Assembly: GCF_051235805.1 (NCBI RefSeq)
Contig: NZ_JBPNXV010000001.1
Location: forward strand, 1,116,001 to 1,180,000
Source: Pseudothermotoga_B sp051235805
GTDB taxonomy: Bacteria > Thermotogota > Thermotogae > Thermotogales > DSM-5069
Direction of reading: 5' to 3'
DNA: 64,000 bases
In this document: positions 52,539-61,205 of the stretch, piece after piece
How the letters are laid out: each line of letters opens with the position of its first letter
Position numbering within the stretch: the first letter of the stretch is position 1
Translations under genes and position numbers: made by a program
The notes under the pieces: generated by a model
What the model was told of the DNA's origin: nothing
Seen by the model: only the letters and a program-made list of their open reading frames with translations
The model's database searches: none

Positions 52539-53390
52539 TCACCTGTCCTTCAATCTTGGGTTGAGAGCATCGTTAAGACCATCTCCAAACAGGTTGAACC
52601 CCATGACCGTTAAGAACAATGCCAATCCAGGAAAGATGCCCAGATGAGGTGCAATTTCCAAGTAAACCCGTGCCATCGCTAAGTCTGTGCCCCATTCAGC
52701 CTCGGGTGGTTTAACCCCAAGCCCCAAGAAACTCAACCCCGATATCGTCAGGATCGCAGTTGCCATTCTCAGTGTTGCCTGTACTATTATCGGTGCGAGG
52801 GCATTGGGAACAATGTACCTAATCATTATAGACAAATGTGATTCTCCGATTGCTCTTGCAGCTTCAATATATTCGTTTGTTTTGATCGTCAGAACAGAAG
52901 CCCTCATGACCCTTGCAAACTGTGGAAAAGAATAGATGGCAATCGCTATTATCAGATTGGCTTTCCCAGGACCCAATGCGGCAACGATTGCGATTGCAAG
53001 GAGTATATCTGGAAACGCCATGAGTATATCGAGAAATCTCATCAAAACTTCGTCGATTACACCACCGAAGTAACCGGCAAGTGTTCCAACCACGACCCCC
53101 AACAAGATGGCGAAAAGGACCGCAGCAAGAGATATGGACAACGAAGTGCGGGCTCCGTAGATTACCCTGCTGAGTACATCTCTGCCGAAGATGTCCGTTC
53201 CGAAGAGATGTCTGAACGATGGGGCTTCAAGGCTCGAAAGAAGGTCTTGCTTGTAAGGATCCTTCGGTGCAATCAGTGGAGCCAAGATGGCAACTGCCAC
53301 AAAAACTATCACGATAATCATTCCTATCAAAGCACCTTTGTTCCTGCTGATTCGCTTGAAAGTGATCGTCAGTGAAGTTTTTCCAGGCAT
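52539..53390 (-). CDS. oppC: Oligopeptide ABC transporter permease (OppC/DppC-like)
   Basis: The 283-residue permease has a first helix after the basic N terminus, the extracytoplasmic segment with LFGTDIFGRDVLSRVIYGARTSL typical of DppC, and the EAA-like loop EAARAIGESHLSIMIRYIVPNAL. It should have six helices and pair with OppB. It starts one base after oppB ends. Confidence 0.94.
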   Translation of the reverse strand: MPGKTSLTITFKRISRNKGALIGMIIVIVFVAVAILAPLIAPKDPYKQDLLSSLEAPSFRHLFGTDIFGRDVLSRVIYGARTSLSISLAAVLFAILLGVVVGTLAGYFGGVIDEVLMRFLDILMAFPDILLAIAIVAALGPGKANLIIAIAIYSFPQFARVMRASVLTIKTNEYIEAARAIGESHLSIMIRYIVPNALAPIIVQATLRMATAILTISGLSFLGLGVKPPEAEWGTDLAMARVYLEIAPHLGIFPGLALFLTVMGFNLFGDGLNDALNPRLKDR

Positions 53391-53391
53391 A

Positions 53392-54309
53392 TCAACCCCG
53401 CCTCAATCTCGGATCAACAAGTGCATAGACAATATCAACAGCCAAGTTCACCAAAACAAAACTGATCGCAATGATCATGATTCCAACTTGCACGGCTATG
53501 TAATCACGACTGAAGATCGAATCGACAACATATCTGCCCAATCCGGGCCAGCCGAAGACACTTTCAGTCAACACAGCTCCACCGAGCAGATAACCAAACT
53601 GCAGTCCAATGACCGTGACGATGGGAATGAGCGCATTTCTCAAAACGTACTTGTATATGACCTTTCTTCTGTTAATACCAAAAGCGCGTGCCGTTCTGAC
53701 ATAATCTTGGTTGAGTACTTCGAGCATACTCGCGCGTGTCATCCTGGCTATGATCGCTGAGGTGGCAAGACCGAGTGTTATGGCAGGTAAGATGATGTGT
53801 TCAACACCACCTTTACCACCAGATGGAAGCCATCCAAGCACGACGGCAAAGATAATTATTAGAAGGATTCCAAGCCAGAAAATTGGCATCGAAACACCTA
53901 TGAGTGAGAAAACCATCGCAAAGCTGTCTACCCACGTATTACGACGAACAGAAGAGATAATTCCAAGTGAGATTCCAATGAACGATGAAATTACTATGCT
54001 GACCAAAGCGAGTTGAATTGTGTTGGAGAAACGAGGCAAGATCTCTCGGAGAATTGGCCTTTCTGTCTTGATCGATCTCAAATCATTGGTTATGATGCCT
54101 TTCATGAATCTGAAATACTGCTCGACCAACGGCTTGTCCAAACCATATTTAAGGCGAATTGCCTCTATATCTTGTTTCGTTGCGCCTTCACCAGCTATAA
54201 TGCGGGCTGGATCTCCTGGTATCATGTGCATTATTGAAAAGGATATTATCGAAACTCCAATTATCACTGGCACTAAGAGCAATAACCTTCTTGTGATAAA
54301 TTTGATCAC
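53392..54309 (-). CDS. oppB: Oligopeptide ABC transporter permease (OppB/DppB-like)
   Basis: The roughly 305-residue permease begins VIKFITRRLLLLVPVIIGVS and shows MIPGDPARI and the EAA loop VRTARAFGINRRKVIYKYVLRNAL. I start at the GTG at 54309 because the conserved N terminus begins there and GGGGTG lies six bases upstream; the frame is open 20 codons further, across the hairpin. That ribosome site is complementary to the hairpin's 3' arm, suggesting translational control. Confidence 0.92.
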   Translation of the reverse strand: MIKFITRRLLLLVPVIIGVSIISFSIMHMIPGDPARIIAGEGATKQDIEAIRLKYGLDKPLVEQYFRFMKGIITNDLRSIKTERPILREILPRFSNTIQLALVSIVISSFIGISLGIISSVRRNTWVDSFAMVFSLIGVSMPIFWLGILLIIIFAVVLGWLPSGGKGGVEHIILPAITLGLATSAIIARMTRASMLEVLNQDYVRTARAFGINRRKVIYKYVLRNALIPIVTVIGLQFGYLLGGAVLTESVFGWPGLGRYVVDSIFSRDYIAVQVGIMIIAISFVLVNLAVDIVYALVDPRLRRG

Positions 54310-54315
54310 TCGCAA

Positions 54316-54352
54316 CACCCCACTTAAGATTGGGGTGTGTTGGCACACCCCA
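54316..54352 (-). promoter_or_regulatory. Alternative-pairing hairpin before oppB
   Basis: In the transcript UGGGGUGUG (54352-54344) pairs perfectly with CACACCCCA (54339-54331) across CCAA. The same middle segment can instead pair with UGGGGUG (54322-54316), which contains the oppB Shine-Dalgarno sequence. The two pairings exclude each other. The first hairpin would protect the binding-protein mRNA and leave oppB open; the second would close oppB. Confidence 0.65.
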
Positions 54353-54358
54353 AAAGAT

Positions 54359-55909
54359 TCACCGATCAATCCAAGCGTATGTCATGTTAAAACGTTCGGT
54401 GGGGTAGATCTTCAGATCTCTTATCTCTTTTCTCATGATTGTTGCTATCTTCATCTCGTACAAGAACATTGCAGGAGCATCTTGGACTATCAATTTTTGC
54501 GCTTGGGCATAGTGTTCCATTAGTTTCTTCTCATCGAGTTCAGTGCCGATTTTGTCTATTAGTTCATCAACCTTAGGATTGCTGTAGAAAAAGTTGTTGT
54601 ATTTTGCTGTGCCTTGTGGATTGCTCATCTGATTTGTCGAATGGAAGAGTGGGAACAGAACCCAATGTCCTTCGGCAGTCCCTGGAGCCCAGCCGAGTAA
54701 GAAAAGCTGGTAGTCCCAATCTTCTGGCTTGGAAGATAGAATTTTGGCAACGTACGTACCCCACTCCATCGGCTTGACATCGAGTGTCACACCTATCTCT
54801 TTGAACATACCTTGAAGTGCAACTGCGGTTTCGTAATCGTTCAGATATCTTCCCTTCGGTGTGATAAGTTCAAGCTTAAGGTTGTTGTACCCAGCCTCTT
54901 TCAGCAATTGTTTTGCTTTTTGTGGATCGTATGGGTACAATCCAGTGGGAACATAACCATAAGTAATGCTGGACAACGGTGAATCTGACGGCTTAGCCAT
55001 CTCCCTCATTATGACCTTGCAGAGCTTTTCTCTGTCAACGGCATAGTTGAGTGCCTGCCTGACTCTGGCATCGTTGAGAGGAGCATTGCGAGTATTGATG
55101 CCTATGTAGATTACCCTAACCGTTGAAATTGTTTTGACAACCAATCTTGAATCTTGGTCCAAAGCTGGAATCAACGCTGGTGGTGGATTGTACATGATAT
55201 CGGCATCGCCTGCTCTAACTTGGTTGACACGAGAGACATCCTCAGGGACAACAAGGAAGGTTATACCATCGAGATACGGCAAACCTTCACGCCAATAATT
55301 TGGATTTCTCACAAGCTCGATTCTCTCGCCTACCTTCCATTCTTTGAAAATGAAAGGACCAGTTCCAACAGGGTTTCTGCCGAATAAAGCAGGATCGTTA
55401 CCGTACTTTTCGATCGCTTTCGGTGAAAGAATCCATGCCGCAGATGAGGTTGCCAATCGATATAGTATTGGTGTATAGGGTTGGAAAAGCTTGAATTTAA
55501 CTGTGTACTCATCCAGAGCTTGTACTTCTTTCACAACACCTTTGAACATCCCAACGTTTCTCAAAGAAGAATTCAGAACGTAATCGAAATGTTTCTTAAC
55601 TGCGTAGGCGTTGAAATCTTCACCATCGTGGAATTTGACACCTTTTCTCAGATAAAACACATAGCTGGTCCCGTTTTCCATAACTTCCCACCGCTCGGCA
55701 AGAGCCGGTATGATCTTCAAGTTCTCATCTACATCGATCAGTCCTTCACAAATGTGGCTCGTGATTATGTTGCTGATCGAATCTGGGATGTTTGGACCGA
55801 GCAGTGTTGTGGCGTCAACTCCTATCAAGAATCTCAGCGTTCCACCAAACTTTGCCGCGAAAAACAACACGGTGAAAACCAAAAAAAAGATCACAAGAGC
55901 CTTTCTCAC
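54359..55909 (-). CDS. Peptide ABC transporter substrate-binding protein (SBP family 5), copy 1
   Basis: The 516-residue protein has a signal peptide without a lipobox (MRKALVIFFLVFTVLFFAAK), so it is probably soluble in the periplasm. Family 5 features include the WEVMENGTSYVFYLRKGVKFHDG segment, NPVGTGPFIFKEW and NDARVRQALNYAVDREKL. It binds oligopeptides or, as in several Thermotoga relatives, oligosaccharides. It is directly upstream of oppBCDF and very similar along its length to the second copy at 56158-57705. Confidence 0.93.
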   Translation of the reverse strand: MRKALVIFFLVFTVLFFAAKFGGTLRFLIGVDATTLLGPNIPDSISNIITSHICEGLIDVDENLKIIPALAERWEVMENGTSYVFYLRKGVKFHDGEDFNAYAVKKHFDYVLNSSLRNVGMFKGVVKEVQALDEYTVKFKLFQPYTPILYRLATSSAAWILSPKAIEKYGNDPALFGRNPVGTGPFIFKEWKVGERIELVRNPNYWREGLPYLDGITFLVVPEDVSRVNQVRAGDADIMYNPPPALIPALDQDSRLVVKTISTVRVIYIGINTRNAPLNDARVRQALNYAVDREKLCKVIMREMAKPSDSPLSSITYGYVPTGLYPYDPQKAKQLLKEAGYNNLKLELITPKGRYLNDYETAVALQGMFKEIGVTLDVKPMEWGTYVAKILSSKPEDWDYQLFLLGWAPGTAEGHWVLFPLFHSTNQMSNPQGTAKYNNFFYSNPKVDELIDKIGTELDEKKLMEHYAQAQKLIVQDAPAMFLYEMKIATIMRKEIRDLKIYPTERFNMTYAWIDR

Positions 55910-55946
55910 CTAAGTTCACCTCCTTTTTGCGGTATATTTAGCTGTC

Positions 55947-55975
55947 ATTTTATCATGATGGAAAGAGCTTGTCAA
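55947..55975 (-). promoter_or_regulatory. Sigma-A promoter of the opp operon
   Basis: On the minus strand a perfect TTGACA (55975-55970) and TAAAAT (55952-55947) are 17 bases apart. The start GTG lies about 38 bases downstream after AGGAGGTG. This gives the copy-1 binding protein and oppBCDF a transcript separate from copy 2. Confidence 0.88.
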
Positions 55976-56127
55976 GGAGGTTTATTATATGCAGGCATTG
56001 GGTGATTAAGAGCAAAATAACTATCTTTTATATCAAATGGACGTTGTGGACTAATTAACAGCATTTAGTCTTACGAAAAACATGAATCTTCAAAATATCA
56101 TATGCTGGAGAAATAAAGTTGCACAAA

Positions 56128-56149
56128 GGGTGTGGCATCAGCCACACCC
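56128..56149 (-). terminator. Terminator-like hairpin after the second binding-protein gene
   Basis: GGGTGTGGC and GCCACACCC (56128-56136 and 56141-56149 on plus) form a perfect 9-bp GC-rich stem with a 4-base loop, 8 bases beyond the stop codon. On the minus strand it is followed by TTTGTG, a weak U-run. It probably ends or stabilises the copy-2 transcript. The rest of the gap to 55976 shows nothing else. Confidence 0.7.
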
Positions 56150-56157
56150 AGTTGAAA

Positions 56158-57705
56158 TCATTTATCAAACCATGCGTATTTGACAATCACGAATTCAGTT
56201 GGTAAGATCCAGAGATCTTTAAGCTCTTTTCTGTGAACAACTACATTCGCCATATTGTAAAGGAAAATCCAGGGTGCATCTTGCACAATCATCTTTTGGA
56301 CTTCGGCGTAATAGCTCAAAATCTTGTTTCTGTCTGTTTCAAAACCGATCTTGTTTATCAAATCGTCAACTTGTGGGTTACTGTAGAAGGTGTTGTTGTC
56401 ACCTGTACCATTTGGATTCACATTGTCAGAATGGAAAAGTGGATACAAAACCCAATGACCTTCACCCGTTGAAGGTGCCCAACCGAGTAAAAATAACTCG
56501 TAATTCCAATCTTCGGGGTTTGTAGAGAAAAGACGATTAATATAGGTAGCCCATTCCATGGGTTTGACGTCCACGGTAACCCCTATCTCTTTGAGCATGC
56601 CTTGAACAGCAACTGCCACCTCGTAATCGTTCAGATATCTTCCCTTTGGTGTCAGCAATTCGAGTTTGAGATTTTCAAGACCAGCTTCTTTCAAGAGTTG
56701 TTTTGCCTTTGCTGGATCATACGGATATCCACCTGTGGAACTGTATCCAACGGTGTATTTTGCCAACGGAGAATCTGAAGGTATAGCAAGTCCCTTCATG
56801 ATTACAGAGCACAGTTTGCTTTTGTCTATTGCATAGTTAAGTGCTTGTCTGACCCTGATGTCATTCAAAGGTGGTTTTCTCAGATTGAAACCAATGTATA
56901 TGACTCTCAGGCTTGGTTCTATTCTCACGTTGAGCTTTTCATCTTTCTGCAATGTTGGGACAAGTGCCGGTGGTGGATTGAACATCACATCTGCATCGCC
57001 TGCTCTAAGCTGGGTAACTCTTGTTACGTCTTCTGGTATTATCGTGAAAGTCAATCCATCCAAATATGGTTGACCTTCACGCCAATAATTTGGGTTCTTA
57101 ACGAGCTCAATCTTTTCACCTATCTTCCATTCTTTGAGCATGAACGGTCCCGTACCAACTGGATTTCTACCAAGCTTGGCAGGATCTGAACCATACTCGT
57201 CTATTGCCTTTGGTGAAACTATCAATGCGGCTTCGTGGGCAAGTCTGTACAGGAACGGTGAAAACGGCTTTGCAAGCACGAACTTGACGGTGTAATTGTC
57301 AACAATTTGAACTTCACTGACGATCCCTTTGAACAATCCAGTTCTTCTCAAGCTTCCAGAGATAACGTAATCGTAGTACTTCTTCACAGCAGCGGCGTTG
57401 AAGTCAGTGCCATCATGAAACTTGACGCCTTTTCTAAGATAGAAAGTATAGACGGTTCCATCTGACGAGATCTCCCATCTTTCCGCCAGAGCGGGGTTTA
57501 GGTTGAGCTTTTCGTCGAACTCAACAAGTCCGTCGAAGATATGTCGGCACACAGTTCCACTGATGTTGTCTGTCTGGTTGGCTGGCAACAAACTCACAGC
57601 GTCTGACCCCATGACGAATCTGAGTGTGCCACCGTACTTCACCGCAAAGGAAAGGACCGCAAAAACCACTAACAAAGCTACCAAAACCTTTCTCACAGTT
57701 TTCAC
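56158..57705 (-). CDS. Peptide ABC transporter substrate-binding protein (SBP family 5), copy 2
   Basis: The 515-residue protein has a signal peptide (VRKVLVALLVVFAVLSFAVKYGG-like) without a lipobox and the same domain pattern as copy 1 (WEISSDGTVYTFYLRKG, NPVGTGPFMLKEW, NDIRVRQALNYAIDKSKL). The two genes are tandem paralogues that probably feed the same OppBCDF with different ligands. GTG start after AGGGGGTG. It has its own promoter and terminator. Confidence 0.93.
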   Translation of the reverse strand: MKTVRKVLVALLVVFAVLSFAVKYGGTLRFVMGSDAVSLLPANQTDNISGTVCRHIFDGLVEFDEKLNLNPALAERWEISSDGTVYTFYLRKGVKFHDGTDFNAAAVKKYYDYVISGSLRRTGLFKGIVSEVQIVDNYTVKFVLAKPFSPFLYRLAHEAALIVSPKAIDEYGSDPAKLGRNPVGTGPFMLKEWKIGEKIELVKNPNYWREGQPYLDGLTFTIIPEDVTRVTQLRAGDADVMFNPPPALVPTLQKDEKLNVRIEPSLRVIYIGFNLRKPPLNDIRVRQALNYAIDKSKLCSVIMKGLAIPSDSPLAKYTVGYSSTGGYPYDPAKAKQLLKEAGLENLKLELLTPKGRYLNDYEVAVAVQGMLKEIGVTVDVKPMEWATYINRLFSTNPEDWNYELFLLGWAPSTGEGHWVLYPLFHSDNVNPNGTGDNNTFYSNPQVDDLINKIGFETDRNKILSYYAEVQKMIVQDAPWIFLYNMANVVVHRKELKDLWILPTEFVIVKYAWFDK

Positions 57706-57728
57706 CCCCTACATAAATCTTAAGCAAC

Positions 57729-57757
57729 ATTATAACACGGCAATTGTAGTTTAACTA
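57729..57757 (-). promoter_or_regulatory. Extended -10 promoter and palindrome upstream of binding-protein copy 2
   Basis: On the minus strand TGT-TATAAT (57737-57729) is an extended -10; the -35 region (GTTAAA at 16 bases) is weak and overlaps the perfect palindrome TAGTT-T-AACTA (57747-57757). A regulator bound there would cover the -35 position. Confidence 0.5.
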
Positions 57758-57839
57758 AATAGAACTGAAAATTTCTTTAAAAGATGTGATCAAGCCGTCA
57801 AAGGGTTGTGTTAACCTTTAGAAGATAGGAGGTGTCATT

Positions 57840-58355
57840 GTGCGATACCTTTCAAAAGCATTGCTTTATGTAGTGTTTTTTTCTGTTCTTCACTTTGGTT
57901 ACGAGTTCACTGAATTGCCTTTCTTGAAACCCTTTTGTGGAATAGATGAATCTGTCTTTGAACACATCAAGATGGGATTTTGGGCTTACTTAATCACCAG
58001 CATAATCGAGTATTTCTTTTCAAGAAAGAGGGTAGAAGCGCAGATATTCTGGTATTCACGACTCTTTTCTACCATCTTAGTTCCATGGTCGATTGTCATC
58101 GTTTGGTACATGGCACCAGCCTTTTTCGGTCACGTGGAATCAATTACCCTTGAGCTGATGTGGGCTTTTACTGTAGTCATCGTCTCTGGAATTGTTGGGA
58201 TCATGCTGGAGAAAACAGTCGAGCGAGTTTCTCTAAGTTCACCTGTAAGAATGATTATTCTTGTGCTATTTGTAATGTCTGTGATATTCTATGTGAGATT
58301 CTCGTTCTCAAAGCCTTGGATAGATCTTTTCATAGACCCACTTTCTGGCGGTTAG
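57840..58355 (+). CDS. Small polytopic membrane protein (DUF6512-like)
   Basis: The 171-residue protein has five predicted helices. The segment LHFGYEFTEL, then PFCGIDESVFEHIKMGFWAYL, fits the DUF6512 pattern of a helix followed by ESxxEHxK. Function is unknown. GTG start with AGGAGGTG five bases upstream. It is followed by the NCS2 permease but the 100-base gap contains separate promoters. Confidence 0.75.
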   Translation: MRYLSKALLYVVFFSVLHFGYEFTELPFLKPFCGIDESVFEHIKMGFWAYLITSIIEYFFSRKRVEAQIFWYSRLFSTILVPWSIVIVWYMAPAFFGHVESITLELMWAFTVVIVSGIVGIMLEKTVERVSLSSPVRMIILVLFVMSVIFYVRFSFSKPWIDLFIDPLSGG

Positions 58356-58359
58356 ATTC

Positions 58360-58420
58360 TTGACAGTTCAAGAAATTGTTTCATATCTACGCTTGACAGT
58401 TAAAAGACTTTCTGTAGCAT
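58360..58420 (+). promoter_or_regulatory. Tandem TTGACA promoter region of the NCS2 permease
   Basis: Two perfect -35 hexamers occur 33 bases apart: TTGACA at 58360-58365 with TATCTA (58384-58389) at 18 bases, and TTGACA at 58393-58398 with TAGCAT (58415-58420) at 16 bases. Both are embedded in CTTGACAGTT. No purine riboswitch aptamer is visible in the leader. Confidence 0.55.
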
Positions 58421-58458
58421 CTTAGTGTGTTTTTACTCTTCTCGTGGGAGGGAGAACA

Positions 58459-59793
58459 GTGGAGAAGCTCTTTCATTTGAAAGAGAATGGTACTACAGTG
58501 CGAAAAGAAGTAGTTGCAGGTATCACCACCTTTCTCACCATGGCTTATATCGTCTTTGTAAACCCATCGATCCTCATCAACGTCATCCCTGGTGCCACAC
58601 CTGGTAGTGATCTTTACACGCAGTTCTTTGGTGCCTTTATGGTTGCAACGATCTTTGGTTCCGTAGCAGCAACTCTCATCATGGCGTTGTACGCAAATTA
58701 TCCCTTTGCACTCGCACCGGGAATGGGATTGAATGCCTATTTCACCTTCACTGTGTGTTTGAAGATGGGTATTGACTGGAGGGTAGCCTTAACGGCTGTC
58801 TTTGTGGAAGGTCTCATATTCATCCTCTTGACGATCACCGGTGCTCGTGGCTTTGTCGTGAAAGCAGTACCGGATTCAGTCAAACTTGCAACGGGTGCCG
58901 GTATCGGTTTGTTCATCGCTTTCATAGGATTAAAAGGAGCAGGGATCGTCGTATCTGATCCTGCAACCTTTGTAAGTCTGGGGCATCTGAGTGATCCAAA
59001 TGTTGTAGTTGCGATCATCGGTTTCTTCATAATAACTGTTCTATTTGCCCTGAAGGTACCTGGAGCGATAATGATTGGTATTCTTGTCAGTACTCTCATT
59101 GGGGCTCTACCGATCTTCAACGTGACACATTATCAAGGTATAGTTGGTGCTATTCCGAGTATTGCTCCAACATTTATGAAAATGAACTTCAACCTCCAAG
59201 CTCTCGGTAGTGCAGCTTTCTGGATGGTCGTCTTCACTTTCTTCTTCGTGGACTTCTTTGATACACTCGGTACATTAACGGGATTAGCCGAATCGGCAGG
59301 ATTCATGAAGAATGGTGATCTACCCAGATCATCGAGGGCATACCTTGCAGATGCTGTTGGTACTTCTGTTGGTGCTGCCTTTGGGACATCAACTGTGACC
59401 ACGTACATAGAAAGTAGTGCAGGTATCGCCGAGGGAGGTAGGACAGGCTTAACGGCATTAGTTGTGGCAGTTCTGATGCTTCTAATGCTTTTCTTTTCAC
59501 CACTTGCCATGACCGTTCCAACTGCTGCAACGGCACCGGCTCTGATTTTCGTCGGTGTTCTCATGATCAAGACCCTAAAGAAGATCAACTGGGACGACAT
59601 CAGCGAAGCTGTGCCGGCTTTCATAACTCTTTTGATGATGCCTTTGACGTACTCAATAGCTAATGGTATAGCCCTGGGAATAATCACCTATCCTATCGTT
59701 AAAGTATTCAGTGGAAAGGCAAAACAAGTACATTGGTTAACCTGGATTTTGGCTGTCCTCTTTGTCCTGTACTTGATCTTTCTAAGGGAATAA
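58459..59793 (+). CDS. NCS2 family purine permease (AzgA/PbuG-like)
   Basis: The roughly 444-residue protein has about 12-14 helices and the features of the hypoxanthine/guanine/adenine branch: TTFLTMAYIVFVNPSIL, LAPGMGLNAYFTFTV, ATGAGIGLFIAFIGLKGAGI, FVDFFDTLGTLTG and GTSTVTTYIESSAGIAEGGRTGL. It imports purine bases with protons. It complements the nucleoside operon at 4.3-10.6 kb. GTG start with GGAGGG six bases upstream; an in-frame GTG at 58444 is less likely. Confidence 0.94.
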   Translation: MEKLFHLKENGTTVRKEVVAGITTFLTMAYIVFVNPSILINVIPGATPGSDLYTQFFGAFMVATIFGSVAATLIMALYANYPFALAPGMGLNAYFTFTVCLKMGIDWRVALTAVFVEGLIFILLTITGARGFVVKAVPDSVKLATGAGIGLFIAFIGLKGAGIVVSDPATFVSLGHLSDPNVVVAIIGFFIITVLFALKVPGAIMIGILVSTLIGALPIFNVTHYQGIVGAIPSIAPTFMKMNFNLQALGSAAFWMVVFTFFFVDFFDTLGTLTGLAESAGFMKNGDLPRSSRAYLADAVGTSVGAAFGTSTVTTYIESSAGIAEGGRTGLTALVVAVLMLLMLFFSPLAMTVPTAATAPALIFVGVLMIKTLKKINWDDISEAVPAFITLLMMPLTYSIANGIALGIITYPIVKVFSGKAKQVHWLTWILAVLFVLYLIFLRE

Positions 59794-59816
59794 AAGGGGC
59801 TTATGCCCCTTTTATT
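59789..59816. terminator. Bidirectional intrinsic terminator
   Basis: AATAAAAGGGGC (59789-59800) and GCCCCTTTTATT (59805-59816) form a 12-bp stem around TTAT, with T-runs in both directions. It serves the convergent NCS2 permease gene and the YtrA-type ABC operon; both stop codons lie in or beside the stem. Confidence 0.93.
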
Positions 59817-60636
59817 TGAGTGACAGTGTTCTTTCTGTACGGCCTGTCAGATAGCCAACAACTATCTCATTGAGTTTTGGGAATCTACCGATTTGTGAGT
59901 TGGTTTTGACAAGAACCGTTGAACCCACCAGACCGATCACCTGTGACGCTTCAAGATTTTCTCCTCTTTCAACAATTCTGTGAGTTTCTTTGGCATTGTC
60001 TATCGAATCTGTGTAGATAATCCTGCCTTCCTTTATGATTCCAAAGTGAGTTGCGTATTCTTCGATTTCGAAGATTTCGTGCGACGATATGAAGATTGTT
60101 CTTGCAGAGTTTGCACATTCCTTGAGCATGTTCATTATCTCAAGTCTGACAGTTGGATCGAGATGCTGAGTGGGCTCGTCGAGCACCAGAAGATCGGCTT
60201 GACTTGCCACACAAAGCCCAACAAAGAAAAGTGTCTTCATACCTATCGAGTAAGATTCAACTTTCTGTGACAGATCGAAGTTGTACCTTGCAATGAAATT
60301 GGAAAAGACTGTATCGTTCCAGCTTGGATAGAGCTTTGACCACATTCTCGCATAATCACTGGCTGTGAAGTTGCGAAAGACAATTCGTTCTTCAGGCACA
60401 ACAGCGATTCTCTGTTTCAAAGTTGCACTGTGAGTTCTCTTGATCTTCTCTGTGAACAAAGATATATCTCCACCATCTGGTTCCAAGGCTCCCGTGACAC
60501 ACCTTATTGTGGTTGTCTTTCCAGCACCGTTTGGTCCAACCAGTGCAAAGACAGCTGATTCTTCAATACTGAAAGTGACATCGCTGAGTATTTGTTTGTT
60601 TCCCAGTTGTTTTCTCAGATGTTCGATGCGAATCAT
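59812..60636 (-). CDS. ABC transporter ATP-binding protein (YtrA-operon type)
   Basis: The 274-residue ATPase has Walker A GPNGAGKTTT, a signature region (YSIGMKTLFFVGLC) that departs from LSGGQ, Walker B LLVLDEPTQHLD and the switch His in FISSHEIFEIEE. A 60-residue C-terminal part follows. The divergent signature is common in exporters of the Ytr/bacitracin-stress group. It is the last gene of the operon and overlaps the permease by four bases. Confidence 0.9.
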   Translation of the reverse strand: MIRIEHLRKQLGNKQILSDVTFSIEESAVFALVGPNGAGKTTTIRCVTGALEPDGGDISLFTEKIKRTHSATLKQRIAVVPEERIVFRNFTASDYARMWSKLYPSWNDTVFSNFIARYNFDLSQKVESYSIGMKTLFFVGLCVASQADLLVLDEPTQHLDPTVRLEIMNMLKECANSARTIFISSHEIFEIEEYATHFGIIKEGRIIYTDSIDNAKETHRIVERGENLEASQVIGLVGSTVLVKTNSQIGRFPKLNEIVVGYLTGRTERTLSLK

Positions 60637-61205
60637 CTCTCACCACCTCTTTGAGCAAAAAGTCTGTACGCCACATAAAGGAGAACCAAAGCCATTGCTA
60701 AGGAAGCCAGAAGATTCCTTTGATAGATTGGGCTGATCAGTTTGTACGGGTTGAAGGTTGGACCAATCTTACTCGAGCCAAGCCCTCCAAGCACCAAATC
60801 TGCCAACAGGAAGAGAAAGGCTGCACCGAAAGGATCGAATCCAACACTAACGGCACTTATCACCACTCCAAAATAGGCTGAAAGAAAGATCATAGTTCTG
60901 AGTAGAATCATCCAACTGTAAAGAGTTGACTCGGCAAATGGAAGACCTATGAAAAAGGTCGTCAATACTATTGTTGAAAGAAATGCATATTCCATCCAGA
61001 ATATTTCGCTCTTGGTAAAAGGTAGAAAGGTCATCAAGTCGAGTCTTTTCTGTCTGATGTCTGAAGCAAGTGAGAAAAGCAGTATGAAAAAAGAACCAAA
61101 AGCCTTCACACCAAAGTTAGGATACAGCATTACAACCATGAAAAAGAGCATACTGGGGTATTTCTCGAGCAGTTGCTTTCTAAGGTAGACATCAAATTTT
61201 TTCAT
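60633..61205 (-). CDS. Small ABC-type membrane protein
   Basis: The 190-residue protein has five or six helices and a basic N terminus. It has no recognisable motif but its place between a YtrA-type regulator and an ABC ATPase, with overlaps on both sides, marks it as the membrane subunit, possibly of the ABC-2 type. A protein this small would have to dimerise. Its start has GGAGGTG upstream. Confidence 0.8.
   Translation of the reverse strand: MKKFDVYLRKQLLEKYPSMLFFMVVMLYPNFGVKAFGSFFILLFSLASDIRQKRLDLMTFLPFTKSEIFWMEYAFLSTIVLTTFFIGLPFAESTLYSWMILLRTMIFLSAYFGVVISAVSVGFDPFGAAFLFLLADLVLGGLGSSKIGPTFNPYKLISPIYQRNLLASLAMALVLLYVAYRLFAQRGGER

Noticed and set aside
58356..58458. Purine riboswitch in the leader of the NCS2 permease
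   Set aside because: The conserved core segments of the purine aptamer are absent and the leader is too short once the promoter is placed.
58737..59687. Long antisense ORFs opposite the NCS2 permease
   Set aside because: They mirror codon bias of a hydrophobic protein on the other strand and have no start signals or homology.
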